Positions 55,982-64,000 of a stretch of DNA of 64,000 nt are shown in pieces. Source of the DNA: Chimonanthus salicifolius (taxonomy: Eukaryota; Streptophyta; Magnoliopsida; Laurales; Calycanthaceae); NCBI GenBank assembly GCA_013350335.1, contig CM023534.1, positions 4,712,001-4,776,000 of the forward strand. Direction: 5' to 3'. The notes under the pieces were generated by a model. That model did no database searches. It worked only from the letters and a program-made list of their open reading frames with translations, and was not told the DNA's origin. A program made the position numbers and the translations under genes. How positions within the stretch are numbered: position 1 is the stretch's first letter; every line of letters starts with the position of its first letter.

Positions 55982-56410
55982 TACTCATAATGTTTGTTAA
56001 CTTGAATGATTACATTTCTACATACATGGGAATTGTTGTATTGAGAGCTTTCAACAGGTGTATCGTCTGCTGACTCGCATGATTCATATTAATGTGGGAG
56101 GCCTCTGGTTCAGTAATAGAAACTGTCTCTATTAAACCTACACAGGTAGTTCAGTTTGCTTTAAGCTTCTAGGATTTGACTAAGAGGTCTTGGGTTTAAC
56201 TCCTCTCAAACTTACTTGATACACGAGGCTTGTAAGTGGTCTTGTGTATTCGTGGGATTAGTCTCACCTCCAATATGGGATGATGATACTCATGTTATCC
56301 AAAAAAGAAGAAGAAGAAGAAACCATATCTATTGATGGGATTGGCCCAAAATTATCCGAATTCCTACAATTCCATGGCCAAGAAATGGACAGAAGAATAG
56401 ATGCAGAGTA
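55982..56410. repeat. Dispersed duplication, copy 2 (with SINE)
   Basis: Same landmarks as 54210-54480, split by the SINE at 56134-56319 between 'gtctctatt' and 'gatggg'. Confidence 0.85.
56134..56319 (+). mobile_element. tRNA-derived SINE
   Basis: A 186-bp insertion relative to the paralogous empty site. A-box-like 'taggtagttcagtttg' lies near the 5' end and B-box-like 'gggtttaactcc' about 45 bp later, as in Pol III promoters of plant SINEs. The 3' end is an A/AAG-rich tail ('aaaaaagaagaag'). Imperfect 14-bp flanking repeats (AAACTGTCTCTATT and AAACCATATCTATT) are target duplications. Confidence 0.78.
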
Positions 56411-57480
56411 TAATAGGAAAACGAACAAATGAATTCGGATATTTTATAATCGCTCTTCCCACTAGATCCAATTCGTTTTGGAAATATTTGTCCAATGATT
56501 CATTTTTTATTTAAAAAAATCAAAGACTAAATATGACTTAACGGATCTCATTGTTGACAACACGATAGTCCTATGATAATCTATTCATCCATAAAAAAAT
56601 TATGATCATTGAGTGGAGTCCACTGTTTGACATGGTCCATTAGAACATTTGGGCTTTTTAATCTGGACGTTTGTCAGATCTACCCTTAGTTAATATCGTA
56701 ATCATCCATATAATTTTTATGATCATTGAGTGGAGTCCACTACTTGACATGGTCACATTTGGGCTTTTTAACCTGGGCGTTTGTCAGACCTGTCCTAAGT
56801 TAATATCTTAACTAAGGAAGAAAAAATATCTAGTGCTCTAATCACAAATTACAAACATTGGACTTCTGGGTTCACTTTTCAATCTCTGGCTAGATTGCAT
56901 GTCCATGAATGGTTCATCTTTGTGTGTATTATGCAGTTTAGAAACCAAGCATTCGTAATATTTAATTTAGAAACACATGCTTTTGTTATCTCCATTGAAA
57001 CTTGCCCACATTTGTGAAACTTGCTCCCCATCTGTGTATCAAAAAGCCACTTTCATAGGTTGTTGGGACTGCTGGAAGCTCCTTTTTTGTGATATAAGGA
57101 ACTGCTTTTTTCTTACAGGAAACTTTTCAAAGTGCTAAAAACCATGCTCTGAACCTGATGCAATCAGTATATATTTAACACGTATAGAACTGTCCTCTAC
57201 AATATACTGTAATTATGTGGTTTCTTTCCTAATTGCAATGATATTTGTGTCTCTGGTAGTATGTTTGATGTTTCAAGTGTTTACTCTTTTCATGGTCTTG
57301 CTCTTGGTGTTTCAGTTTGTTCTGGAATAGGTGTTGACATGGTATTTATAGAAACTATTCCATTGGTCCAAATTGTTACCTGTTTACTTCTGTGCAAATC
57401 AGTCTTAGAGACTTGGAGAGTCCAGCCTTCCATTATAGAATGAACAGAATGGGCTGTGCTTGCATTTGTTTTGTGTAGCA
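56411..57480. other. Intergenic stretch with a local duplication
   Basis: 'tgatcattgagtggagtcca' then 'ctgtttgacatggt' occurs near 56602 and again near 56721 (period about 119 bp), including 'cacatttgggctttttaa'. No gene is seen. A 60-codon frame at 57261 has no motif. Confidence 0.55.
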
Positions 57481-57834
57481 TTACCCTGTTTGAGCATTTC
57501 TCTGGTGAAAGTAGAGGATCCTTCTAGATATCCAACTGCTCTCTTGGTGCTCTGAATAAGTTTTAGCCACCATCTTCATGAGCCCCTCCACATGCTCTGT
57601 AAGAGCTGCAATAGTTGCAAACCTTGCTTTGCACTGAACACGATCCTCCACCAGTACAGGCATTGCTGCTCTGCACTGGTCCACCCCCTTGCGATGCCTC
57701 GCTTGGGTAGTTGCAATGCTCAAGTTTGTCATGCCTGCTTCAGCCGAGGCTCGAACATTTGAATCTGCATTGGATAAAGCTCGTGCTTGACCCTGATGAT
57801 GCACTGGCACGATCATGGGTGTGTCTTTTTTCAT
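57481..57834 (-). other. Unidentified coding-like minus-strand frame (117 codons)
   Basis: The frame is open over 354 bp and reads with natural protein composition: QARALSNADSNVRASAEAGM, TTQARHRKGVDQCRAAMPVL, VEDRVQCKARFATIAALTEH, then VEGLMKMVAKTYSEHQESSW. This suggests an amphipathic helical segment. I do not recognise the family. The minus strand upstream (57840-58000) has further coding-like pieces (GPKKPDASKL) interrupted by stops. It could be a fragment of a conserved plant gene like the others nearby, or a chance open frame. Confidence 0.35.
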
Positions 57835-58071
57835 CTTTCTGGTTCCTCTTCAAAAAGCTCAGAAATGAGAAGCCAGCTTGGAAGCATCAGGTTTCTTTGG
57901 CCCTGGGTACTTTTGGTCTGGCCCAAATTGGTGTTTCTAGCAGTGCCCAACAGGAGCAGGAGACCACCTTTTTTTTCCTGGTTTTCTTCTAGTAGTTTGA
58001 TGGATCACAATCAGTGGTAGTATGAGCCTCCCAAGTAATATTCGGATTTCTGTCCGGGACCAGGTGCACAC

Positions 58072-58230
58072 AGATGAACACCGTAAAACTACCTTTTTAC
58101 CCTTTAATATTAGATTAATTAGTCTTTGTTTTATAAATATTAGACATGTTTAATATGTTTTTGAATTTTGCAGAATATTTTGGAAAATACAAAAAATGTG
58201 AATAAGAATTAAAGAAAAGGGGCCACAATG
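58072..58230 (+). mobile_element. LTR-like 5' start related to the 27.7-kb LTR
   Basis: 'gatgaacaccgtaaaactac' and the following 'attagtctttgttttat', 'tttttgaattttgcagaa' and 'aatac.aaaa' parallel the start of the solo LTR ('gatgaacactgaaaaatgt', 'agcccttgttttatg', 'gagagttttgcatataat'). No 3' end of the family was found downstream, so the copy is partial. Confidence 0.45.
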
Positions 58231-58442
58231 TCAAATTTGTAAAGTTTGTAAAGTTACCACATAATTTTGGAATTCATTGTAATTTATTTTAATTCAAATC
58301 CATTATGAGATTTTGAATTAAAATAATATCTTTTCTATTTTTTTACAAAAGTGGTTAATTTTTATAAAAACTTGGCGATTAATAAAACAAAGCTCTTAAG
58401 GTCCAAGAGGATGACGTTTCAGTTTGTAGAAGAAGGTAAATG

Positions 58443-58562
58443 GTCAAAGCAGAGGCATATGTTTACGACATGAGAAACAAGCTCCATGACAAGTATCAAG
58501 AATTTGTTACTGATTCAGAAAGAAATGAATTCTCTGCAAAGCGTCAAGAAGTGAAGGATTAG
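58443..58562 (+). pseudogene. Hsp110-class Hsp70 (Hsp70-14/15-like) fragment
   Basis: The frame reads VKAEAYVYDMRNKLHDKYQE then FVTDSERNEFSAKRQEVKD and a TAG. This matches the C-terminal substrate-lid region of plant Hsp110/SSE-type chaperones (VEAYVYDMRNKL..KY..FVTDSER..F..KLQEVEDWLYEDGED), which act as nucleotide-exchange factors for cytosolic Hsp70. The invariant Trp after EVED has become TAG (TGG to TAG). The bases that follow read YEDLG-like only after a frameshift. Only about 40-50 of some 830 residues are present. It follows an LTR-like start and directly adjoins a piece of another gene. Confidence 0.8.
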
Positions 58563-58610
58563 CTAATGAAGACCTTGGGAATGGTGAAAACATCTCTCTT
58601 TGAACAGGTA

Positions 58611-58974
58611 GATGAGTCGAAGGAAGTGGAGTTGTTAGTAACACAAATTGAAGAAGCCACACAATCTGAGAAATCATCTTTGGAATCCCCTTGCCTTGCT
58701 GACGAAGCAGTTGGAGGGCAATAATGCTTCATTGCGGGAGTCCAAATCTGAGATTGCTTCTCTAAGAGAAAATATTGAATCCTTGGAGATTTCAGTTGGC
58801 AGACATAAGGTGGATCTTGAAGAGTCTGATCGGTGACTTGACATGGCAAAGCAAGAGGTAAAGGAAATGGCAAAAACTGCAGACTTTAAAGTCTGAGCTT
58901 GAAAATCTGAAAGAGAATAAAACACAGGCAGTGAGCAATGAAGTGCTTGCACTTTCAAGCGTTGAAAGATTGTA
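58611..58974 (+). pseudogene. WEB-family coiled-coil gene fragment
   Basis: The pieces read VDESKEVELLVTQIEEATQS then, after a one-base shift, LLTKQLEGNNASLRESKSEI, ASLRENIESLEISVGRHKVD and LEESDR. After a TGA come LDMAKQEVKEMAK and, in another frame, LQTLKSELENLKENKTQAVS. This heptad-rich order is that of the plant WEB family (At5g16730/At3g02930-type, related to WEB1, which governs chloroplast photorelocation). The first shift is an extra C in CCCC near 58690, the stop is a CGA-to-TGA type change at about 58834, and a second shift lies near 58875. It is clearly dead. Confidence 0.72.
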
Positions 58975-59396
58975 GGAAGAGAAGAGAGAAGCGGCTATGA
59001 GATGAAGATAAGGAAGAAGTTGTTTTGATGAGATAAAGATAAGGAATACAGAGAGGGTTTCGGAGATATGGGAAAGCTAAGGAAGAGATAAGATTAACTG
59101 TGAAGAAGATAGAGACGAGGATAAGAAATGGCTGTCCTTTCTCTCTTACACATACACAGATGCAGCTGCTTGTGTTGAAGGGAATATCTGAAGGTACGGC
59201 CATTGATTTATTGGTTACAATCATAATTTAAAAACTAAGAAAAAAATCTCAGGTGAGTCAATATAAGTTAAAACTCAACTCAATTTGATGGATCTTTAAC
59301 TGAAGTATCAAGGTTTTCTAGTCGAGTCAAAAAATTCAAATAAATTTACTCAATAAGATGCGACTCAATTTTGAGATTTTGAATCATGTTCTAATA
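58975..59396. other. Purine-rich then AT-rich stretch
   Basis: GA-rich sequence (58975-59130), then a 40-bp piece repeated at 59841, then AT-rich DNA. No gene was recognised. Confidence 0.4.
59138..59177. repeat. 40-bp exact direct repeat, copy 1
   Basis: 'tttctctcttacacatacac' followed by 'agatgcagctgcttgtgttg', identical over 40 bases to 59841-59880, 703 bp away. Confidence 0.95.
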
Positions 59397-59481
59397 CAGT
59401 GAAACCTCTATAATGTAATATGGTTGGGGTCATGGTACATATATTACATTAAATTGGTTATTTAATTAGAGGGTCTCATTG
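59397..59481. mobile_element. pogo/Emigrant-like MITE remnant
   Basis: After TA the sequence CAGTGAAACCTCTATAATGT closely resembles the CAGTAAAACCTCTATAAATTAATA ends of pogo-like (Emigrant/Lemi) elements. About 65 bp later 'ttagagggtctcattg' is a diverged inverse. The right TA duplication is not evident, so this is a decayed or internally deleted copy. Confidence 0.45.
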
Positions 59482-59840
59482 GCCATTGCTACCTAAAAGT
59501 CAGACTGCAGCCTATTTTTGCCGATGGATTTTCTCCATCTGCAGCCCTCAAGACCAGTGAGAAATCTTACCACTTCGGTCAAATCTGGAAACAAATCATC
59601 TTAGGGCCATTTTTTCAAAGTGTTTGTGAGGTTCTTAGTCACTTTTGCAATAATTTTATATTCTTAGTATATGGAATATTATTTTACAAAATAGTTAGGA
59701 TAGTACATATTTTATTCTGAATGTATTGAGTATTGAGTTAGAGAGATTTATTACATTTTATATAGGTTTGAGGTCGGGACCGACTGTTGGTAATTTTGTG
59801 GGAGAGAGAGAGAGAACTTTGATCTCCATCCATCCCCCTC

Positions 59841-59880
59841 TTTCTCTCTTACACATACACAGATGCAGCTGCTTGTGTTG
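59841..59880. repeat. 40-bp exact direct repeat, copy 2
   Basis: Identical to 59138-59177. Here it lies in a GA- then CT-rich leader-like stretch ('gggagagagagagag', 'ccatccccctctttctctc') upstream of the MYB fragment, and this looks like its original context. Confidence 0.9.
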
Positions 59881-60075
59881 TGTATTTTTATTTCATAAAC
59901 CCTTTTTCAAGCTGCTTCTGCCTTTTTCTTCATTCTTTTTATTGAACATGTTGATCTAGGTTCATCAGTGAAGTCATATTTCCCTATTTTTATTTTTGAA
60001 GTGATAACTGAATTTTTTAAGAATGGAAATTCACCCAAAAGGGATCCAAGAATCCAATATCTGAATAGACATCAG

Positions 60076-60159
60076 ATGAAGGGACCAACTGAACAGCCAT
60101 GCCTAGAACACATCAGGAAACATGGAGAAGGGAATTGGAATGTTGTACTGAAGCACTAG
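60076..60159 (+). pseudogene. R2R3-MYB (GAMYB-like) R2 repeat fragment
   Basis: R2R3-MYB proteins are nuclear transcription factors; GAMYB types act in gibberellin responses and anther development. The frame reads MKGPTEQPCLEHIRKHGEGN then WNVVLKH and stops at TAG. The family has KKGPWT..ED..L.E.I.KHGEGNWN.V.KH.GL. Here the first conserved Trp after GP is missing (a codon appears deleted) and the frame ends before the CGKSCRLRW segment. The recognition repeat R3 was not found. Leader-like DNA with GA and CT runs lies upstream at 59800-59890. It is a non-functional gene fragment. Confidence 0.72.
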
Positions 60160-61112
60160 GATGCCTTCACAATAAATCTATATTCCTATTTTTTTAGCTT
60201 TGTATCTTAATTTGTTTTCATTTATCTTCCAGGTATAATTCTTTTATACAGGGCTGCTTACACTTTTCTGTCTCACCTTTTTAATGAAATAATTTACTCT
60301 CCATTTTTTTTTTCAAAAAAAAGGATCTTAGAGGTCCATCATATTATTCATCATCTTACCCCATGGTTCTTACATATTCTATTTTGACTGCTCGTTCATC
60401 TAGTACACCCAGTTGTGTCAACTCGAGATATATGAGATGAATAACTCTGATGGTGTTCCTCATTCAAAGCCCAAAAACAAACCAATCAAGAAATCTATGA
60501 GCTGTGTTTACACTGGGAGAATATGGCAGAAGCCAGGAGTTTCATCTTCTGTATGTTCTTTTTTTTTTTTTTTTCCCTCTTTTCTTTTTGTAAGGTGAGG
60601 CAGAGGAATCCTATTAAATAACATCACGCCACACTTTTAAATTTCTGTACTTTATATCTTTTTAATTATACCACCCATGTGGTGATATCCTATTGTTCTA
60701 CTATCTGTAGAGGAGAATCCTCCACGCAAGGTATTTTATCCATCCAAACGCTCCCTACAGTCTGATCATTATCTTAGAAAAGGGCGTATGAGAGGAGCTT
60801 GTGTCTGCATCCATTTGGATGATTTTGAGTCGCTCAAGTGGAGAAATTCTTGTTGTGATATGCAGAGAATAGGACTAAGTGGGTTTGCCCGAGTTAAGGG
60901 TCTACTCAGATCAGTGGTGTTAACCTCAATCAAGCTTAAGAGGTCTTTGTCAAAGTAATATTGTCATCAGATTAAGCGATCTTCTGTATCTCTAATAAGT
61001 ACATATAGAAAATACATCAGTAAGTACATACGCTTTGAGCTTTCCTTAACCGAACTGAGCTTAATGTCACCACAGCGGTTCCCATTCCAAAATGACTAGC
61101 TATTGAGATAAT
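60160..61112. other. Decayed genic or intergenic stretch
   Basis: A frame at 60413-60598 reads MNNSDGVPHSKPKNKPIKKS then MSCVYTGRIWQKPG, natural-looking but not recognised. Poly-A and poly-T runs lie at 60304-60325 and 60559-60575. No element was bounded. Confidence 0.35.
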
Positions 61113-61326
61113 TTCCACATTTTAAGCTCAGGTCATTCTCAAGAAACTTTCGATGTGGGACAATTTTGTCCATGACAGGCTCTCCGATAGCTTGAGTTTG
61201 TTTTAATACCAGTGTCATGGGGGCAGTTTTCCATCCGAAAAACCATTGAAGAGGTGCCACCTCCATGTTTTAAGCTCGGATCATCTCCAAATAACTTCCG
61301 ATGTGGGATAATTTTGTCTGTGACAT
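61113..61326. repeat. Spaced duplication with 'cgatgtgggac' motif
   Basis: 'ttttaagctcaggtcattctc' at about 61129 and 'ttttaagctcggatcatctcc' at about 61268 are each followed by 'cgatgtggga' and 'aattttgtc' then 'tgaca'. The motif is common in plant LTRs and MITEs, but no element ends were found. Confidence 0.7.
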
Positions 61327-61684
61327 TAAGTTGTAAACGAAGATACCTTTGAAGTGCTTGTCTGGAGAGAATGTATGGAGATTTTACTCTCTTCTTTTGA
61401 CAAAGGATATCTTCCGGTGGATTGTTACTTGGAAGTTGGAACAGAATGAATCAACTTAGAGTTTTATCCCGCTCTTCATTGTTTTCAAATTAGAATAAAA
61501 ATCAGGACGAAGATTTAATCAATTATCGAGTCGAGTTAATTACCATGGGTTGAGGAAATGGGGCAGTTTTGAAAAATTTAAGTACTTTGTTTTTTAATTA
61601 GAATTCAGTCAATTATAGAGTTGCGCCAATTAAGCAATTAGATGACTCGATGAGTCAATGCTATTCAATTTTATATACTGAATC
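61327..61684. other. Intergenic stretch
   Basis: No gene or repeat was recognised. Confidence 0.4.
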
Positions 61685-61872
61685 TAGGCCTGTAAATGGA
61701 TCTGGATCCGGCCCAAATCGTCAGGATCTGGATTCCGGCCCATTAGTCTTACAGGACCGTCCAGATCGAGCCCACTAACAGAGGGTCCAGCAAGCCATGG
61801 ATCTGGACGTTCCAAAAGCTTATTGGACCATCTGCGGCGCATTAAGGATCCAATAAGTTTTTGTAGCCCAAT
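61685..61872. mobile_element. GGATCC/GGACC-rich MITE-like element, copy 3
   Basis: 'taggcctgtaaatggatctg' at its start parallels 'taggcatgtaaacggaccta' at 43716. The interior has 'gatccggccc', 'ggaccgtccagatc' and 'ttattggaccatctgcggcg'. No clean right end or target duplication was found. Confidence 0.5.
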
Positions 61873-62423
61873 GAAACATTTTATAAAATTTGATTGTTAA
61901 TAATCTTTTAACTTTATAATAGTTAAAAAATATTAGTTAATTTGATAAAAATATTTTTTTGTGAACTATGTATTAAACAATTGACATTTTTAACGTGAAG
62001 ATAAAACTATCTAAGTAATTAAAATTAATTCCTTTTGAGTATTTGTTTTTGACACTTTATGCTGCAAAACTAGTAAAATATCTAACATTATAAAATTATA
62101 AAAATAATAATCCAATGGTGAGAGACTGATAGAGTGATCACATCAACGGTCAAGATCATTTTAGGGTTCGAAATGCTAAAACAAAATAAATTGGGCATAT
62201 TACCCTTAATACAAAACAAATAGTTAAATAAAAAAATACATTTAAAATAAAATATCATATGCTGGTCCACTTGTTGGTGGACTTCCAAAATCAGATCCTG
62301 AGAAAGCAAAAGTGAGAAAATGCATCAAGGATGCAATATAAAAAGTAAAGATCATAAATGAAATTAAGTAAAACTTACCTCAGCATAAAAATAAAAAAAT
62401 GCTCCAAGAGTTAGAAAATAATA
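61873..62423. other. AT-rich intergenic stretch
   Basis: No gene was recognised. A minus-strand frame at 62088-62309 has no motif. Confidence 0.4.
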
Positions 62424-62431
62424 CTTATACA

Positions 62432-62682
62432 TAGGGCTGCAACTCAGGTCGGGTTCTTTAAAACCCAACTCAACCCGCATTTTGAATCCATTTTAATCTA
62501 ATTTTAGCAGGGTCAGATCGGGTTAGGTCGGGTCAGGTTAACTTGTAAAATCCTCAACCCGACCCGAATTCCATGTGAGTTTTTGTCTTCTCAACTCGAT
62601 CCGATCCACTGACCCGAAATTCTCAACTCTACCCACATGATTTATTGGGTCGGATCAAAACCCGACCCAAGTTGCAGCCCTA
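62432..62682. mobile_element. hAT MITE (251 bp) with perfect target duplication
   Basis: The ends are TAGGGCTGCAACTCAGGTCG and, reverse-complemented, TAGGGCTGCAACTTGGGTCG. An exact 8-bp duplication CTTATACA occurs at 62424-62431 and 62683-62690. The interior is made of 'aacccgaccc' and 'gggtcgggt'-type words. It has no coding capacity. Well-preserved ends and duplication suggest a recent insertion. Confidence 0.93.
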
Positions 62683-62690
62683 CTTATACA

Positions 62691-63298
62691 TCATTTACTG
62701 GATCAGTCTGAATCCATATAACACTCATAAGTGGATTTTCTTCTGTTCAGTTTGAATGCCTTTTTAAGACAACTTAGAGAAATGCCTGCTGAATTTGCTT
62801 CACAATGCAAGGCTGTATTTTGGGGTGCATTTATGGCGCGGCTATAGTTTAATTTATTTTAGTACGACGGCATAAATATGCCTTAAAATCGATCTTAACC
62901 ATCTTCATATATTCAGTTGGACAAGTTGATGGGATTGACTCAACATGGATTTTTTTATTTTGCAAAACACACACCGATTAAAGGATTGAATCTATTGATC
63001 GGTTGTAGAATCTGTCAAAATCTCACTTTCCAACTTTTTTTCTTCTAAATTCCTTTGTTGCAGAAAGTTATATTTGTAAGAGAAATGATTTAGATGATGA
63101 AAAGTGGAAAAAAAATAAGTCGTCTTGCTTTTTATAAAAAATAAAGATGTCCCAAACATGTATTAAAGTTTGATGTTAGGTGTAGATTAATAATCTGTGG
63201 CTATGAAGCAGGGACAAAAGGAAGAAAAATTCCAACATCGTTTTCGAAGTGGGCCACGACATTGATTCATGGGGCCTTTCAACTTGCAAGATATTCAT
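62691..63298. other. Intergenic stretch
   Basis: No gene or repeat was recognised. Confidence 0.4.
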
Positions 63299-63347
63299 GG
63301 GGGGTGGGGGTGGCGGGTGGGGGTGGTGGGGTGGTGGTGGTGGTGGA
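63299..63347 (+). repeat. G-rich (GGT)n tract, potential G-quadruplex
   Basis: 'ggggggtgggggtggcgggt' followed by 'gggggtggtggggtggtgg' and more GGT units. Several runs of three or more G separated by one to three bases satisfy the usual G-quadruplex pattern on the + strand. Confidence 0.8.
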
Positions 63348-64000
63348 GTCCTAGAACCTTTTTTTCTGATCTCTTGTATGGGTTTAATTTGTGGTGGTCA
63401 GAAAAGAAAGTTGAACTGAATTGATAAAATGAAAGATAAATTTGGTAAAATACTCTGTGTCGATAAAAGTACCGGTGTCCAAATCAATTTCCTTAATCTA
63501 TCACTTAATGTAAATATTATGAGTGCGATGTATGAGAGATTAGGATGGATAGATGATGGATGAAGTTTCACCGTATTTTTTATTATTACATCATTCATTT
63601 TTTTTTTTAATTGCTAACTTAATGGCTTATATTCATTATGAATTGAAGACCTATAATACTACAACATTCCTTTATATATAACACGTGACTACGTGACCAC
63701 TTAAGATAATCTTAAAATTGGGATCCTGTGAGGAAGTCTCACTTATCATGGCAAACCCTATATAGATTTCTATTGAGAGTTGAAACTAAGATTCCCACTT
63801 AAAAGGACTTTGGGCCTCATATGGATTGATTTTATGTAAAAGGGGTCACGTAGATATATATGGTGCTTGAAGTTTAATATCCAATCCATCAATTTATTTT
63901 AATTGATTTCTAAGAGAACATTCCCTCTACTTTATTTTAATTTAAATGACAAAAAAATCATTTTGAAATAGCAGTAATTATCTCTCTTATAAAAAGATTA
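63348..64000. other. AT-rich window end
   Basis: No gene was recognised. An 'acacgtgactacgtgacc' stretch (about 63680) holds two ACGTG cores, but no gene follows within the window. Confidence 0.4.

Noticed and set aside
56146..56205. A functional tRNA gene
   Set aside because: Only the A- and B-box-like words are present; the acceptor and anticodon stems do not pair, and a tail and target duplications mark it as a SINE.

Overview
The window looks like a gene-poor stretch of a flowering-plant nuclear genome. It is AT-rich and spliced plant genes survive only as fragments. It also carries plant transposon families (Stowaway, hAT and PIF/Harbinger-like MITEs, an LTR family with a tRNA-Met-type primer site, L1 and RTE LINEs, a tRNA-type SINE). 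No species can be named from sequence alone. No prokaryotic feature, CRISPR array, rRNA gene or functional tRNA gene was seen.

Layout. 1-10.36 kb: non-coding DNA with MITEs, short tandem duplications, two pieces of a decayed RTE-type LINE reverse transcriptase on the minus strand, and a possible minus-strand first exon near 9.5 kb. 10.36-37.12 kb: a large complex tandem-repeat (satellite) array with a monomer of about 465 bp. The monomer is built from related internal modules, several of which carry a 'GCCCA...TGGGC' inverted repeat. The array has two sequence types (A and B) in alternating blocks. It is interrupted by a solo LTR (27665-29601, target duplication CCAAT), a truncated copy of the same LTR insertion (about 14266-14826), two copies of a purine-rich block holding a foldback element, and a 5'-truncated L1 LINE. 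The matching insertions about 15 kb apart show that the array was segmentally duplicated and then partly deleted. 37.1-43.7 kb: LTR-like unique sequence, microsatellites, a 392-bp tandem repeat, AT-rich DNA and a 1.37-kb TIR element full of CTTTACCCCT-type repeats. 43.7-46 kb: two exons of a CURT1-type (CAAD domain) thylakoid protein with intact splice sites but no rest of the gene. 46-49.2 kb: a 1-kb hAT-type element dense in ATATCGGCCGATAT palindromes, then a second LTR of the same family in reverse orientation with its primer-binding site. 52.5-53.3 kb: the one convincing promoter-plus-coding locus, a type I (M-alpha, AGL62-like) MADS-box gene with a TATA box and G-box. Its reading frame is broken by what looks like one extra T. 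53.3-61 kb: a graveyard of gene pieces (Hsp110-class Hsp70, WEB-family coiled coil, R2R3-MYB repeat), a SINE and duplicated blocks. 61-64 kb: MITEs, a G-rich tract and AT-rich DNA.

Recurring theme: host gene pieces carried by or lying next to transposons. The clearest is a 132-codon open fragment of an OSCA/CSC1 osmosensitive channel inside the solo LTR. A second LTR-like start (58.07 kb) precedes the Hsp110 and WEB pieces. Most assignments rest on motif recognition by eye and need database confirmation.
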